NCBI GenBank assembly: GCA_038277395.1
Contig: CM076192.1
Span: 11,538,339-11,602,338 of the forward strand
Length of the DNA stretch: 64,000 nucleotides
Direction: 5' to 3'
Source: Dryocosmus kuriphilus
Lineage: Eukaryota; Arthropoda; Insecta; Hymenoptera; Cynipidae
Below are positions 1 through 12,127 of this stretch, one piece after another. How positions within the stretch are numbered: position 1 is the stretch's first letter; each line of letters starts with the position of its first letter. The notes beneath the pieces are model-generated. The model was not told the DNA's origin. It searched no databases and saw only the letters and a list, made by a program, of their open reading frames with translations. The position numbers were made by a program, and so were the translations under genes.

Positions 1-1783
1 AGTAGGAGTCAATTGTGCCCAATGTTGTGTCCAAGCACCCTTCTTTGGTGTCGTTCAAAAATGCTGCAACATTTGCAGCGGAAGTATACAACGCTGGGAG
101 ATTTTGAAATCACATATGAAAGACTCATTTCACTCTCTTTCTCATAGAAGGTAGGCCGCGAGAATTGATGCCGTGAAACGGTTTGCGAAGAACCCTCCTG
201 GATTGAAATGAAAAATATTCTCGAAGAAATCAAACAACTCGATTTGACAGCAGAAGCTCTTCGGGATGTCAATGGCATTTTAAAATATATAACCAAATTC
301 GAGTGTCTTGATGGCCTCAATATGGTTCAAAATTCTCCAGGCTATAAATGAAAGAAATATGATACCTCAAGAAATGAACGCTACCATCGACGTCGAAGTC
401 AAATCTTGAAAGTCTACTCGCTGATTTGCAGCTTCTACCTGAACAATGGGGCGCAATTTCGAATGAATGCAAAATCGCTGCCGACGGTTCGAAAGGTACC
501 TCATCGACATTTTCAGAATCTAGGAAAAACCAACGTGATAGTTTTCTGCATGAAATCTCAGATGAAAATTGCATTTATAAAGAAGAAAACTTTAAGCGAA
601 ATACTTTCTTCGTTATAATTGATTCAATTATAGTCGGAATCAATGACAGATTTGCTGCAATTCATAACTTGAATGGCAAATTTTCATTCTTGTGTCAATT
701 TCATAACATGCTTGCAGAAGACATTCAGATTGCTGCAGAAAATTTCGCAACCAAATATCTCGCTAATGTGTCTCCAAAATTATCGAATGAAGTTATCCAC
801 TTCAAGAACATGCCCTACTGCAAATTCCTATATAGTCTCCTATAAAGCGACCTATGTAGTTATCTGTATAGGATTCTATATAGGATCCTATGTGGGTGTT
901 TCCTTCTAGGTAGTACCTATAGGATTTGGCACAGGATCCTATATAGTTTTTGGTACAGGATCCTGCGTCATTTCCTATAGGTGGCACCTATGTCCTATGT
1001 AGGATCCTACATAGGAACACATATTTTGAAAATTATTTTCAAAAATAAAATAAAATGATGCGCAGTAGTTTCCTGTAAGAGCTACAGTTGCGCAGTAGTT
1101 TTTCTGGGCTGTTGGATTGACAAAGTACATATATAAACATAATTATATTTCCTTATTATTATTATTATTAATTTTTTAATGTTTAAATTAATTTATTAAC
1201 TAAGTATATAACATTAGTATCCTATATAGAATCCTTTATGTTTCACCTATAGGTGCCACCTATAGGAAATGACGTAGGATCCTACGCAGGATCCTGTACC
1301 AAAAACTATATAGGATCCTGTGCCAAATCCTATATAGGATCCTATGCCAAATCCTATAGGTACTACCTAGAAGGAAACACCCACGTAGGATCCTATAAAG
1401 ATAACTACATAGGTCACTTTATAGGATCCTTTACAGGAGACTATATAGGAATTTGCAGTAGGGTGTATAATGCGAAATTCGTATCTTGTCTGCATCCGGT
1501 CGACCTACTGAATGTCATCAGCGCAAAGAAATTGGGAAGACTTTTCCCTAACGTTTGCATCGCCCAAAGTATATTTTGCACACTGCCAGTCTCTGCTGCA
1601 AGTGGTGAACGTTCATTTAGTGCTTTGGCTAGAATCAAAACCTTTCATCGCTCCTGCCAGACACAAACCAGAGTATCAGGTTTAGCCACTCTGAGCTTGG
1701 AATCTGAATTGGCCAAGAAATTGAATTTCGAGGAGGTAATTAATTCATTTGCTTCAGCTAAGGCGAGGAAAGCTAATTTTTGA
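1..1783 (+). pseudogene. hAT transposase remnant (ZMYM1-like), split by an insertion
   Basis: This is the decayed C-terminal two thirds of a hAT transposase, the nuclease that excises and reinserts hAT elements. It enters from the left window edge, so its N-terminus is not visible. Near the start one frame reads FFGVVQK and SIQRWEILK, typical of the RNase-H-fold region of ZMYM1-like hAT proteins. A stop and frame changes follow near 150-190 and 330-420. Bases 426-812 give an open stretch containing IIVGINDRF. The hAT dimerisation domain is at about 1464-1783, with ASGERSFSAL and the SGLATLSLE tail, ending at a TGA. The two halves are separated by a 651-bp inverted-repeat insertion (813-1463). 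At least three frame changes or stops make it a pseudogene. The hAT assignment is firm; the exact subfamily is inferred. Confidence 0.82.
813..1463. mobile_element. Foldback/MITE-like element inside hAT remnant
   Basis: The element has two inverted arms of about 200 bp (813-1013 and about 1215-1463) around an AT-rich core (1014-1210). The ends read CCCTACTGCAAATTCC on the left and its complement on the right. The arms are built from many copies of a short TAGGATCCTATA-type motif, itself near-palindromic. It interrupts the hAT reading frame. No convincing target duplication longer than 2 bp is visible. The Gly/Ser/Tyr-rich peptide that could be read through the right arm is a by-product of the repeat. 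Confidence 0.75.
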
Positions 1784-2640
1784 GCAATGATTGCAATGTA
1801 AGAAGATACAAAAAACCCTGCAACAAAAAATAAGATTACAATATTCTAATAATAAGCATATATTAAATAAATCACTGTATATTCATATTATTTACACCTA
1901 CCTGCAAATATGTATATAGGATTGAGATTAATATTTTTAAGATTGATTTGTCGGACTTTTTGAATAATTATACTACGTTGAGGTAAAATTGTCTTCTTAA
2001 AAAAGTTTATATCTTCATATATTAGTTCATTCATAATAATTTGGAGGACAAGAAATTAATAGTTTGTCAAAACAAACAGAAATGACGTATATATGATTGC
2101 TATGATCGGTAACATAACCTCTCAGTGTACAGAAATGACAGAAATAAATTTGCAGTTTATTTTCAATTATTACTTGAAGCTTCATATATTTCTTTCTGTA
2201 ATGAAAGATTAAAAGTTTGAAATTTATAACGACTGGAAGGGGTTTAGAGCTTTTTTGAAACATATTTAAAAAATGGTAATCTTCAATTCTGTTCGCGAAT
2301 TTTTGCAGGAAAAAGGTTCAAAAGTTGGCTGAAGTAATGTTTTTATAACTTTAATTATTATAAACAAATTATATAATTAAGTGGCTTGAGATACTCGAAA
2401 GACGGAATCTTGTCCTTCAATAACTATTGTTCAAAGAAAATTTTGAAAATTAAAACATAATTTTTACTATTGTATGTATACTTTTTGCATAATATAATCA
2501 TATAGAATATAGTAAAAATGTAACAAAGAATACAATAATAAATATAATTACATAATGTACTTTTTTATTACTCTTAGGATTTATTTACAATAATACTTCA
2601 AAAAAGATGCAAACAAAATCACTGCTATAAATGTTTGTAA
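1784..2640. other. AT-rich stretch with no gene recognised
   Basis: This is downstream flank of the hAT remnant. Several AATAAA-like strings occur, but there is no coding-like frame, repeat array or RNA gene that I can support. Confidence 0.5.
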
Positions 2641-3132
2641 TTTTATTCGAAACCACCATGTTATGAGACTGTAAAGCCCCCTACAAAATGGATGTTATAT
2701 AGCCCTTCACCGAATAGTGACTGGTAATTAGTTCCAAGAAGCGCTACACTGGCAGGTAATTAGTTCCCCAAACCGCCACTACATAACGCACAATGCTTTC
2801 TCTGACATTATTTTACGCTCGCGTAGAGAAAAATAACCAAACCAGATGATGGCACTACAAATCGCGCCAAATGTCAGTTTAAATTTCACGCCACGAAAGG
2901 TAAACAGTAACAACACAATAAGCTAAGATGCTATGCACTTGTATGTGAGTCGTAGGTTTTCATGTACTACAACGCATTTTTGTTTTCTTGCAATTACGCA
3001 GCATAAACTCGCAAAATGAACAAAATGTAGTGTGCATATAGGGCGTTTTTCCACCATTTCGATAAGGGGCCATACAAGACTCATTTTTTAGACGTCCCTA
3101 CAGTCTCGTAACATGCTGGTTTCGAATAAAAT
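2641..3132. mobile_element. MITE with about 85-bp terminal inverted repeats
   Basis: The left end reads TTTTATTCGAAACCACCATG and continues through ACGAGACTGT-like sequence. The right end (about 3050-3132) is its diverged reverse complement. Similarity extends about 85 bp with scattered mismatches. The roughly 320-bp interior has no open frame of note. It lies just left of the hAT element that begins at 3177. The class is not identified. Confidence 0.6.
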
Positions 3133-3413
3133 ATCGTACATTCTTGTAAAATTGGCCACATCGTTACACGTGCAACCAGGCCCGTGCGCAAGGGGGGGGT
3201 TTTGGGGGTTCAAACCCCCCCTATTGCAGGGATCAAAATAAAAAATTTAGCCATTCCTTTTTTACCCTAGAGATAATTATTTTTAAAAAGTATTCCTGTC
3301 CCTATAACCAGATTTTTGCTTTACTAGTATTTGAAATTGGCGCTCTTCAAATATATTTCCAATTTGACACCAGATAGCACTAGTGTGGTCACGAGAATGG
3401 TTTTAACGGAGTG

Positions 3414-3555
3414 GCTATTTCGCCCGACAAAGCTGGCGAAATAAGCAATAGTTTATTAATATGATTGGTCCACCACCCACCCCTTTTTCAGATCCTCCAA
3501 TCACGTTAGAAACTACTACTTATTTCGCCAGCTTTGTCCGGAGAAATCGTCGCAC
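3414..3555. repeat. Short inverted repeat (mini-MITE) in hAT 5' region
   Basis: GACAAAGCTGGCGAAATAAG near 3425-3444 is matched by its exact reverse complement near 3519-3538. The arms extend imperfectly to about 35-40 bp, with a roughly 75-bp loop. The structure could be a tiny insertion or a hairpin native to the element's 5' leader. Confidence 0.6.
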
Positions 3556-3718
3556 CCTTGTTTTAATTGTTGCTTTTAACGTCTAGAGCATAAAAATGAA
3601 ATGTCAACAAAAAACAGACACATATATTGAACTCTATTATTCACGAAGTTAAAAAGTGCAATAATATCCAAATTCCCTTGATCACAAAGATCAAAGTATC
3701 GTGTGATTGTGTATCAAA

Positions 3719-6700
3719 ATGGATATTCGTCAATTCTTATCTAAAAGACCACGACTCGAAAATGATGATGTAAGTATGTGATTGATATATTTGATATATT
3801 TTGTTTCGCACTATTAATCAAGTGAAGTAAAGAAGATTTCAATGTTTTTGCAAAATTTCACATGACAATCAACTCTTATTGTAATTTCTATAAAATAATA
3901 TACACATTTAAGGCTGTTGGCGGAGGTGTCAAATTTTAGGTTAGAATTGGGCTGTCTCTCAAATATCCATATCGTTTCAAAGGCCCTGGATTAATATTTT
4001 TAACAGGCACTTTGAAATGTTTACTGCAACCCAGAAGGGGCTTCGCGGTTGTGCTAGGTGCGGTTACTAGATAGTTTTCCGAAAAAGATAAAAATATCTT
4101 TGCTAAAATACGATAATGGAAAACTGGCAAAATGAGCTCATTTCGACAGTTTTCCATTATCGTATTTTAGCAAAGATATTTTTATCTTTTTCGGAAAACT
4201 ATCTAGTAACCGCACCTAGCACAACCGCGAAGCCCCTTCTGGGTTGCAGCAAACATTTCAAAGTGCCTGTTAAAAATATTAATCCAGGGCCTTTGAAACG
4301 ATATGGATATTTGAGAGACAGCCCAATTCTAACCTAAAATTTGACACCTCCGCCAACAGTCTTAATTATAGAATTAGCATAACATAACCTCAAATAAAAA
4401 TATTACTATCGATAAAATAACCGATTTTTCAGTCGAACGACTGTGTTGAAGCAGTAAAAAGAACTCCGCCGGAATCTTCAGCTCCAATGCATCAATTTGA
4501 CATAGGTTTTTTTGTCAACAAATCAGCTGCTGACGGTATTGATTCAATTTTTGGACTTCAAGACAATATTTGGGTACCCCCCCATTCCTATAAATTTCCT
4601 TCATCTACACCACGAAATTTGAAATTTCAAAAAAGTTGGCTGCAAAAATACACATGGCTAGCCTATTCAGGCAAAGAAGATGGTGCCTTCTGCAAATGCT
4701 GCGTATTATTTTCTGTACGAGAAGGAGGAGTTAGTAGTCAAGTTTTAGGTCAGTTGGTCCTAAAACCTCTCACTAACTGGAAGAAAGCATTGGATGCTTT
4801 CAACCACCACCAAAATTTGGAGTATCACAAAACTGCACTTCTTAAATCGACCATGAGAACTGACATCGAAAACCAAAAAATGCTACCCGTTGATTTACAA
4901 CTATCTCAACAAAAACTCGATTTCATAGAAAAAAGCAAACGGTATTTAGTTCCAATAATCGAGACGGTTATCCTATGTGGTCGGCAGGGCTTGGCACTTC
5001 GTGGAAGTCAAGACACGGGCAAAATTTCATCAGAAGATCCTTCAAATAACGATGGAAACTTTCGTACGCTGTTAAGGTATCGAGCTAAAGGTGACATTCA
5101 GCTTAAAGAAGTATTGGAAAACGCTCCCAGAAATGCATCGTATATAAATAATCGCATCCAGAACGAATTGATCAATATTTGTCAAACGCTGATACAGCGA
5201 CAAATTATCGAGCGGTCAAGTCAATAAATCCCAGGCCTTCACCATATTAGGTGACGAAACGTCAGACATTTCAGGAATTGAACAGATGTCGATTTGCGTC
5301 AGATACTTGGATCGGGACGAAGGCTTCTACAAAATTTGCAAAGATTTTTTGACTTTCACTCCCGCTGAAGATTTTACTGGAAAAGGATTATCCAAAACGT
5401 TACTCGATTTTCTTGAATCTCCTGACATTGATCTCACTTTTTTTTTTGGGCAAGGTTTTGATGGAGCAAGATCAATGAGTGGCGAATTTGATGGTGCTCA
5501 AGCATACATCAAGGAAAAATATCCTTTGGCACTTTATTCTCATTGCGCTTCTCACAGTTTCAATTTGGCGGTCAATGATGCCTCTAACACCATTGAAATC
5601 AAAAATTGTCTAGGGACTATTAAGAGTGTTCACACGTTCTTCAATTATCCAAAAAGGCAACTTGTTCTTCAAAAAGCTATTGAAGTGAATGAAAAATTGA
5701 AAGGAGAACATAAGAAGAAATTGAAAAAATTTTGTGCCACAAGATGGGTAGAGCAGCATGAGTCAGTGGAGACATACCATCATTTGCAGCCAGCAGTTAT
5801 CGACTCTTTGGAAAATATTTCGGCAACCTGGAAGGACTCAACATCATCTGAAGCTTTTCTATTGCTTTCAGCTATAAAAACACCAATCTTTCAGGTAAAA
5901 GGATTGATTTAATTTACAAAAATTAATTTTATCAAATTATAACAAGTATACTTATTTATGTTTAAAAAACGATTTTATTCACAAAAAACTTCATAAAATT
6001 ATATAAAGAAATTACAACACTTATTCTTATACAAAAATCGATTTTATCTGCAAAGAAAAACTTCAAAAAATAATGACAAGTAACAAAAATAATAATCTGT
6101 ATTTTCAATAAAATTTTATGTTAATTCAGGTAACTCTGCATGTTATCCAGTCAGTTCATTCTCTCACTTTACCATTGAGTCGAGTTTTGCAAACTGAAAA
6201 CCAGGATTTAGCAGAAGCGATAGAGTTGGCCGACGCTGCAAGAAACGTTTTCATGAGCAGAAGAGAAAACGCTACAGAGAATTTCAGCAAAATCTTCCAA
6301 GCAATTGCTACGACTTGTGATGAGTACGACGTACAGCTTCGAAAACCAAGAATTGCTCCAAGGCAAACGCAGCGCTGCAACATTACGACAGATAACATCG
6401 AAGATTATTATCGAATGAACATCTATATCCCATACCTAGATCTGTTCATCACGCATTTGCAGGATCGTTTTTTGAAACACCGAAACATTTTGTCGAATTT
6501 CGCGTGTCTTTTTCCCGATAAAATGTCGAATTTCGATGAAGCGTCGTGTACAAAATTGTTCGAGACATATGCAACCGTTTTGCATGATCCATTTCCCGAA
6601 AGATGGATAAGTGAGGTTCACCTCTGGAGAAAACGAATCGCAAATCTGAATATTAAAAACTCGCTAGAGGCTCTCGATATTTGTAGGGCGGATGCTTTTC

Positions 6701-6939
6701 CGAATGTCCATCAAGTACTGCGAATCATGGCTGTTCTGCCCGTTACTACGGCAGAAAATGAACGGTCGTTTTCTACTTTGCGTCGCCTGAAATCGTACTT
6801 GAGGTCGACAATGAAAGAAGACCGTCTTACTGGACTTGCTTCTCTGAGTATACATCGCAATTTAAAAGTTAACATTGATTCCGTATTGAGCGAATTCTTT
6901 TCTGTACCTCGGCGAATCACATTATTGAAAGAACAATAA
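3719..6939 (+). pseudogene. hAT transposase (ZMYM1-like), spliced, one frameshift
   Basis: This is the transposase of the 3177-7101 element. Exon 1 is 3719-3769 (17 codons, starting MDIRQFLSKRPR) and ends at a GTAAGT donor. Exon 2 is about 4433-5894 and exon 3 is 6130-6939, with GT..AG introns in phase. Exon 2 begins with the TTF-type zinc-finger region (WLQKYTWLAYSGKEDGAFCK) found in ZMYM1/THAP-like hAT proteins. It then holds the catalytic core (ILGDETSDISG; FDGARSMSGEF; LYSHCASHSFNLAV; CATRWVEQHESVE). Exon 3 ends with the dimerisation domain (TTAENERSFSTLRRLKSYLR). A one-base frameshift near 5213-5225 is the only clear lesion; without it the protein would be close to full family length of about 750-800 residues. 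The start was chosen because the short first exon keeps frame across the donor and matches the usual N-terminus. Confidence 0.85.
3912..4361. mobile_element. Near-perfect palindromic insertion in hAT intron 1
   Basis: Two arms of about 210 bp (3912-4122 and about 4150-4361) are almost exact reverse complements. The ends read GGCTGTTGGCGGAGG and its complement, flanked on both sides by TTAA (3908-3911 and 4362-4365), which includes a TA. A TTAA or TA target would fit piggyBac-like or Tc1/mariner-like MITEs; I cannot choose between them. The palindrome produces nearly identical 73-residue open frames on both strands, and neither should be taken as a gene. Lying inside an intron, it need not disturb the transposase. 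Confidence 0.8.
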
Positions 6940-7101
6940 ATATATAATATATTTATATAATGTAATGTAATATATTTGTATAAATATACTTAAGTTAAAT
7001 AAATATACTTAAATATAAATATACTTAGTTTATATTTGTATAGTAGTTGATAAAAAATGCAATTGAACCCCCCCTAAGAGTAAATCCTGCGCACGGCCCT
7101 G

Positions 7102-8164
7102 CGCGCAACTCAATGTTTACAGGACTCGTACAACCACGCGCGGCCTTCGGTGTGTATGGTAATACAACTCGTCCTGCAAACGTGGCTAACATTACTCATT
7201 TTTAGAATTCAATTTTCAATTTTTATAATCTATGTATGAAGTAATTTTGATGATTGAACTGTAAGACATCATTTTATTTACTGACATTATCAATAACTGA
7301 ATTCATTATTACTACCACACTCTACAAATTAATGAAAGAAATAAAAAAATAACCTACAAATAACTTTTCTTATCTGGAATGTTCACCTTTTGCTTACTTT
7401 TTCGGAAAAAATTTCACATGCACTTTATTTTACAATCCTGATTCATATAGTAGCAAACGTTTTGCAATCTGATTTTTTAATTGCCAAACGGGGTAAATGT
7501 TTGAATTGTCACGTTGTCATAGTAACCAAGATGGAAGTGTCGTATGAGCAGGGTTGCGCACGTAAAGACCCTTAGGTAAGTCATTTAGGTTTCTTACGTG
7601 TTTTACGCCTGTATATTACGTCTTCAGGTTTTTAAAAACGTAATATACGTTTTCAACATGGCGACTGCGTAAAAGAGAAGTGGTCACGAAGTAATACAAG
7701 GAGACCGTTCGCCTATGGTTGGTGCTGATGGGAAGCAGCCCACATCCGCAGACCCCTTCTCTATGTAACATGTCACCATTTTTGGTTTATGTCAGATTTC
7801 TGTACAGCCTTATGGTCTATGCCAGAATTTTGACACTGTTGAACTGGAATTATGGGAATCTGCCTTATCATCAAGGTTGTTTTCGATATTACGCTCTGAG
7901 CGCGCTCTGAGCTCGCTGCGGTGCTCAACCATTTTTTATCATAGAAATGAGAAATGGCGACTGTGGATGATCCTATTCGTCAGATTTGGCGCGAATTGCA
8001 AGTGTTGTGAATGATGCCGTAAGTTTTGTGGAAAACTTGCCGAATGGTTGCGTTTTTTCGTAATTTGTTGTGAAATATTACCGATTTTATGCGAACGTGC
8101 TCTAATATCGTGCTCCGTCTTTTTGGTCAGAGTGAAAATATCGAGCGTGCTAAAAGAAGGGGAA
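7102..8164. other. Unassigned stretch upstream of Harbinger fragment
   Basis: No gene is supported. Visible are a loose inverted pair GTTTACAGGAC..GTCCTGCAAAC at about 7116-7186, an inverted CGTATATTACGT-type pair near 7609-7650, and a short repeat of GCTCTGAGCGC near 7893-7915. Part of the right end is probably 5' sequence of the Harbinger element, whose terminal repeats I could not locate. Confidence 0.45.
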
Positions 8165-8590
8165 ATGGGCGCGAATGTAAATGATATTTTGGATCCAGCT
8201 ATTTTTTTGGGTGCTGCAAATCTGTTGTTTGGAAATGAGGATTTAGGGGATTTAGTAGATCTGGTTGGAATTTTGGAAGATGAAAGAGACGAAAGAGAAA
8301 ATCATCATGAAAGAGTGAGAAATTTCTTTGAAGAGGTTATACCTCTGTATTCATTATCAGGTAAATATAATGTTTAAATATCTATTTCCAGTAAATATTT
8401 TAGTCAAAAATATATTTTTAGTTATAATTAATAAATAATCTTTTAAGGCTGTTGGAGCAACAGTATACAACAGCCAACAGTTATTGCTCCAATAATATGG
8501 TGTTTTGGAGCAACTCGTATGCAAAAACTATATATTTATATATAATTATATATTTTATATATAACAAATATATAATACTATAATATAATG

Positions 8591-8622
<32 letters not shown>

Positions 8623-9739
8623 TTATCATATATATAATAATAATTATATATTTTTTTGTATATATTTTTTGAGTCTTCCATTTCATACATGTAAGATTTT
8701 TTAAAGAATTTTATTTCAATGATTCATCAAACACTGTTTTTTAAATTACTTTTTTCATAAATATAGTTTCGAAGGAGCAACATATAATGTGTAAATTTTA
8801 TTCTATTTTCAGATTTTAAGTCACATTTGCGACTCACTCGCCAAACATTTCGAACTGTCTTGGATGATATTGGACCTCTTTTGAACAGACACCACATGGG
8901 GCCTCAGCGAATATGTCCAGAGAAGCAATTATGTATTGCAATATGGATATTTGCTAATCAAGAAGTGTATAGGTAAAACCTAAGATCAAGCTTCTTACAT
9001 ATCTAATCTATGTCAAAACTATCTTGCTGTCATAACGAATGTAATATTATATATTCTATTGACCTCACTTTCGAATTCTCCCTTGTATTTTCAGATCAGT
9101 AGCTGACCGTTTTGGAGTTTCCAAAAATACAGCATGGCGATGCACAATAAATGTCGCACAGGTCCTTAATAATCAGTCTCGCAATTATATTAGATGGCCT
9201 GTAGGCCCCCAGTTAGTCCAAGTTGAAGAGGATTTTGAAAGGCAGGCTGGATTTCCTGGTGTCGTTGGTGCAGTCGATGGATGTCACATTGAAATAAGCG
9301 CTCCTCATGTCGATGCCGAGAGCTACGTGAACAGGAAGCACTATCATTCGGTGGTACTGCAAGGGATTTGCGATGCCAAAAGAAAATTCATAGATGTATT
9401 CGCCGGAGTTTGCGGCAGTATGCACGATGCTCGAATATGGCGAATGAGTGATATTCAACAAGCGATGCTAAATCAAGGAGAAGTATACTGCCCACGAGAA
9501 ACACATATTCTTGGATGGAATATGCCCCTCTTATTATCGTAGCATGTTGTGTACTTCACAATATATGCCTCGATTTAGATGATGAGTTGAACGATTTAGT
9601 CGCAGACGGTAATGATGACGTTGGCAATGATGTCATTGGCGATCATAATGGAAGAGATATTATACCAGGAGCAAACAAACGTGACATAATTGCTGACTTA
9701 CTGATGGATGCAAGAAGAAATCGTCAGGAAAACCATTAG
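8165..9739 (+). pseudogene. PIF/Harbinger transposase (HARBI1-like), internally deleted
   Basis: This is the transposase of a PIF/Harbinger element, a DDE nuclease. Three exons join in frame. Exon 1 is 8165 to about 8359 (starting MGANVNDILDP), exon 2 is 8813-8972 (with LTRQTFRTVLDDIGPLL) and exon 3 starts at 9095 (SVADRFGVSKNTAWR). The first catalytic aspartate lies in GAVDGCHIEI and the second in GSMHDARIWR. After PRETHILGW the frame shifts directly into the C-terminal piece APLIIVACCVLHNICLDLDD (9515-9739). The segment that normally lies between, which carries the third acidic residue, is deleted. The product would therefore be catalytically dead. Introns are GT..AG. A TA-rich microsatellite and a small TTGGAGCAA hairpin sit in intron 1. 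The start was chosen at the Met before the conserved N-terminal segment; an upstream in-frame Met at 8048 also exists. Confidence 0.85.
8516..8665. repeat. TA-rich microsatellite in Harbinger intron
   Basis: Runs of TATATA dominate, including a (TA)n tract near 8595-8622. The open frames seen on the minus strand here are low-complexity Ile/Tyr peptides and not genes. Confidence 0.8.
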
Positions 9740-10480
9740 TACAACTGACTGGCAAATATCGTTTCGCAGAAAAACTATCACATTAGGAAGCAGTAGCAGC
9801 GAAGCAAGTGAATCTGAAGTAAAAAAAAAGCGAATCCACATAGCCAAATTACATTGATAGTCCCAGAGCAAACAAGATGAGAAAGTCTGAAAATGAATAA
9901 TTGGGGGAAACTGTTGAGTACGAAAGGACAGTCAAAGAATTTCTTTCATATTGATGCAATAATAATTTTATATACAACAGACTGAAATGAGAAAATTAAT
10001 GAAAATGTGTGTAAATATTGAAAGTTGGATAGACTCCGATAAAATGAATATCTATAACTACAAAAGTAAATAAACTCGGGTAAAGATAGTATGCTTTTGA
10101 TTTTAAATAGTGAAGAGAAAAAAACATACAAACATAAATTTTAAGAGAGCAAGACAATGTTTATAAAAAGTGGTTCTTAGCTGTTCATGTATTTTTATTG
10201 TTTTATATATAATATTTTGTCCGCATTTTTAATGAAAAATCGTTAAAGTATTGTAGCACTTATTCTTCCCTTCGTTAATGTATATAAATTTATATAAAAT
10301 AACAATGCCTTCATGTGAATTTACATATTAAATTTTTGCGTTATTAGAGAATCTGTACATTATTATAATACAATACCCAAACTTTACTGTAAATCAGTAA
10401 TACTTATAATACAGTAATACTTGGTTTTTTCATCAATACCTGAATTTTTTGAAATTACTTAAATTACTGTAAATCCATTG
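9740..10480. other. AT-rich stretch with no gene recognised
   Basis: This probably includes the 3' tail of the Harbinger element. I see no coding-like frame, terminal repeat or RNA gene. Confidence 0.45.
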
Positions 10481-10489
10481 AAATTTCGA

Positions 10490-11215
10490 AAAAACATTCA
10501 ATCACTTATAATTACTAAGTATCCCTTGAAAATCTGCAAGAAACCTTGAAAAACTGAGAAAATCAACCATTTTCCGAAAATAGATGATACGAAATTATTC
10601 AGAGAGACTTTCCAGGTTTGCAGAAATGTTTAATATTGCCTATATAAGTTTGCGGGGGGTTTTTGATTATAATCTATGGCCCCCAATTTTCAAAAAAAAA
10701 ATCATTGGGGCACTGAGTTCAAAAACTCAGAAAAACAACCTCATTTCGAAAAATGATGCAATTCCGAAATTTTTGAACTGAGAGCCCCTATGGTTTTTTT
10801 TTTTTTGAAGACTTGGGGCTATATGTTATTTTCGAAACCCCCCCCCCCCCCCCCCCCGAATACCCCAGACACTGTGAATAATCTCGAATCACCTCATTTC
10901 GAAAAAAGATACAAGTCCTAAGTTTTTTAACTCAGAGCCCCAATAATTTTTTTTTGAAAACTTGGGGCCATAGATCATAATCAAGAAACCCCCCCAACAT
11001 GTATAGGCAATATCAAACATTTCTGCAAACGTGGAAAGTCTCTGAGAATAGTTTCTTATCATGTATTTTCGTAAAATGTTTGGTTTTCTAAGTTTTTGAA
11101 CTCAGTGCCTCAATGATTTTTTTTTTGAAATCTTGGAGTCATAGATTATAGTGAAAAAACCTCCCCAAACAAATATAGGCAGTATTATACATTTTTGCAA
11201 ACCTGGAATGTGAAT
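10490..11215. repeat. Inverted and tandem modules of a GGGGCC/TTTTTT repeat
   Basis: A module of about 150 bp (about 10583-10735: GAGACTTTCCAGGTTTGCAG, then a GGGGGTTT block, CTATGGCCCCCAA and an A-run) recurs in reverse complement at about 10915-11060 and again at about 11085-11210. A partial copy lies near 10765-10858. The first module and the later ones form a large imperfect hairpin. A pure C tract occurs at about 10839-10857. This looks like a composite MITE or foldback element; there is no coding capacity. Confidence 0.7.
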
Positions 11216-12127
11216 AATTTCCTGAATTCCTTTAGGAAATCCTGCAAACATTTTTAAAATCCTTTCAAATTCCCTAGACTCATTTACAATTCTGTAATAT
11301 GATTAAAATTAATTGAAATTAACTTGTCATGTAATCAGATATCGCAAATAATTAATCCATAATATTTTTTTAATCTTAATGGGGTATTGACCACTTTTTG
11401 AACCAATTAATTACTTTTTATCAATTATACGAATAATTAGAATTTTCTTAGAATCGATTCATAAAGTCTTAAATTAAATAAAGTCAACTTATTATTAATT
11501 AATATACAATACTGTTTCATGAGTTTTGTTTATTCAATGTTAGTTGTACTTAAATACTTAAAGTCTTAATAACATAATAAGTCTTGTTTTGAAAGTTTTT
11601 TGTATTTTGTACATAAGTAACAATTTATTAAAGTTTCGTACAACATTCTTTCTTATTTCTTATAACTCTCTTATAAGGTAGTGGAAACAGCAATTTCATT
11701 TCAAATGAATTTTTGATTAAACATATGATTCTAAGCTTCGCTAAGACAATACCTTGGACGTTCAGTAAATTATTAACAATATTAAGAACGTTTCCTTGGA
11801 AAATTGAGTTGAGTTTCATACTTTTTCTTCGATTTAAAGGCACAACATACTCAAGAAGCGAATCTCGTGATGTGATCAGCACTTTTTTTCCATTCTTTAA
11901 TCTTTTTCTTATAGCTAAAGTAAATAATAAAATAATCTTCTTTACAAAGCAGGTACATGTTACGTGTACTATAATAAGTAATACTGAAGAACTCTTGTTA
12001 ATAATTATTTTCTTAAAACAAAATCACAAGAACTATTTTATGACCTAGTGGAAAGAACAATTGCATGCCAGATGCATTTAAACAATAAAATAATTTAAAG
12101 CAAATTATAAACTTTGGTAAAAGAAAA
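11216..12127. other. AT-rich flank downstream of the Gypsy copy
   Basis: No recognised gene. The minus-strand Gypsy reading frame stops at 12128 before the third catalytic residue of integrase, so this stretch is either unrelated flank or very decayed 3' sequence. No LTR pair could be identified. Confidence 0.4.

Larger units (their letters stand above)
3177..7101 (+). mobile_element. hAT transposon, nearly full length, with TIRs and 8-bp target duplication
   Basis: The left end starts CAGGCCCGTGCGCA and the right end finishes with the complement of CAGGGCCGTGCGCAGG. Both TIRs run on into a GGGGGG..TTCAA block. The flanks CGTGCAAC (3169-3176) and CGCGCAAC (7102-7109) are an 8-bp target duplication with one mismatch, as expected for hAT. 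The element holds one four-part transposase gene (3719-6939), a small inverted-repeat insertion upstream of it (3414-3555) and a palindromic insertion in intron 1 (3912-4361). Because only one frameshift is visible, it is fairly young compared with the hAT remnant at 1-1783. Confidence 0.85.

Noticed and set aside
1253..1460. N-terminal Gly/Ser/Tyr repeat peptide fused to the hAT C-terminus
   Set aside because: The repeat part is read through the arm of the foldback insertion; the fusion frame is coincidental.
3936..4337. Two overlapping 73-residue open frames on opposite strands
   Set aside because: They are the same sequence read from the two arms of a palindrome; neither has a start context or known family.
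5240..5260. GACGAAACGTC string resembling the hammerhead core
   Set aside because: It is part of the hAT coding sequence (GDETSD) and lacks a CTGATGA partner and stem II.
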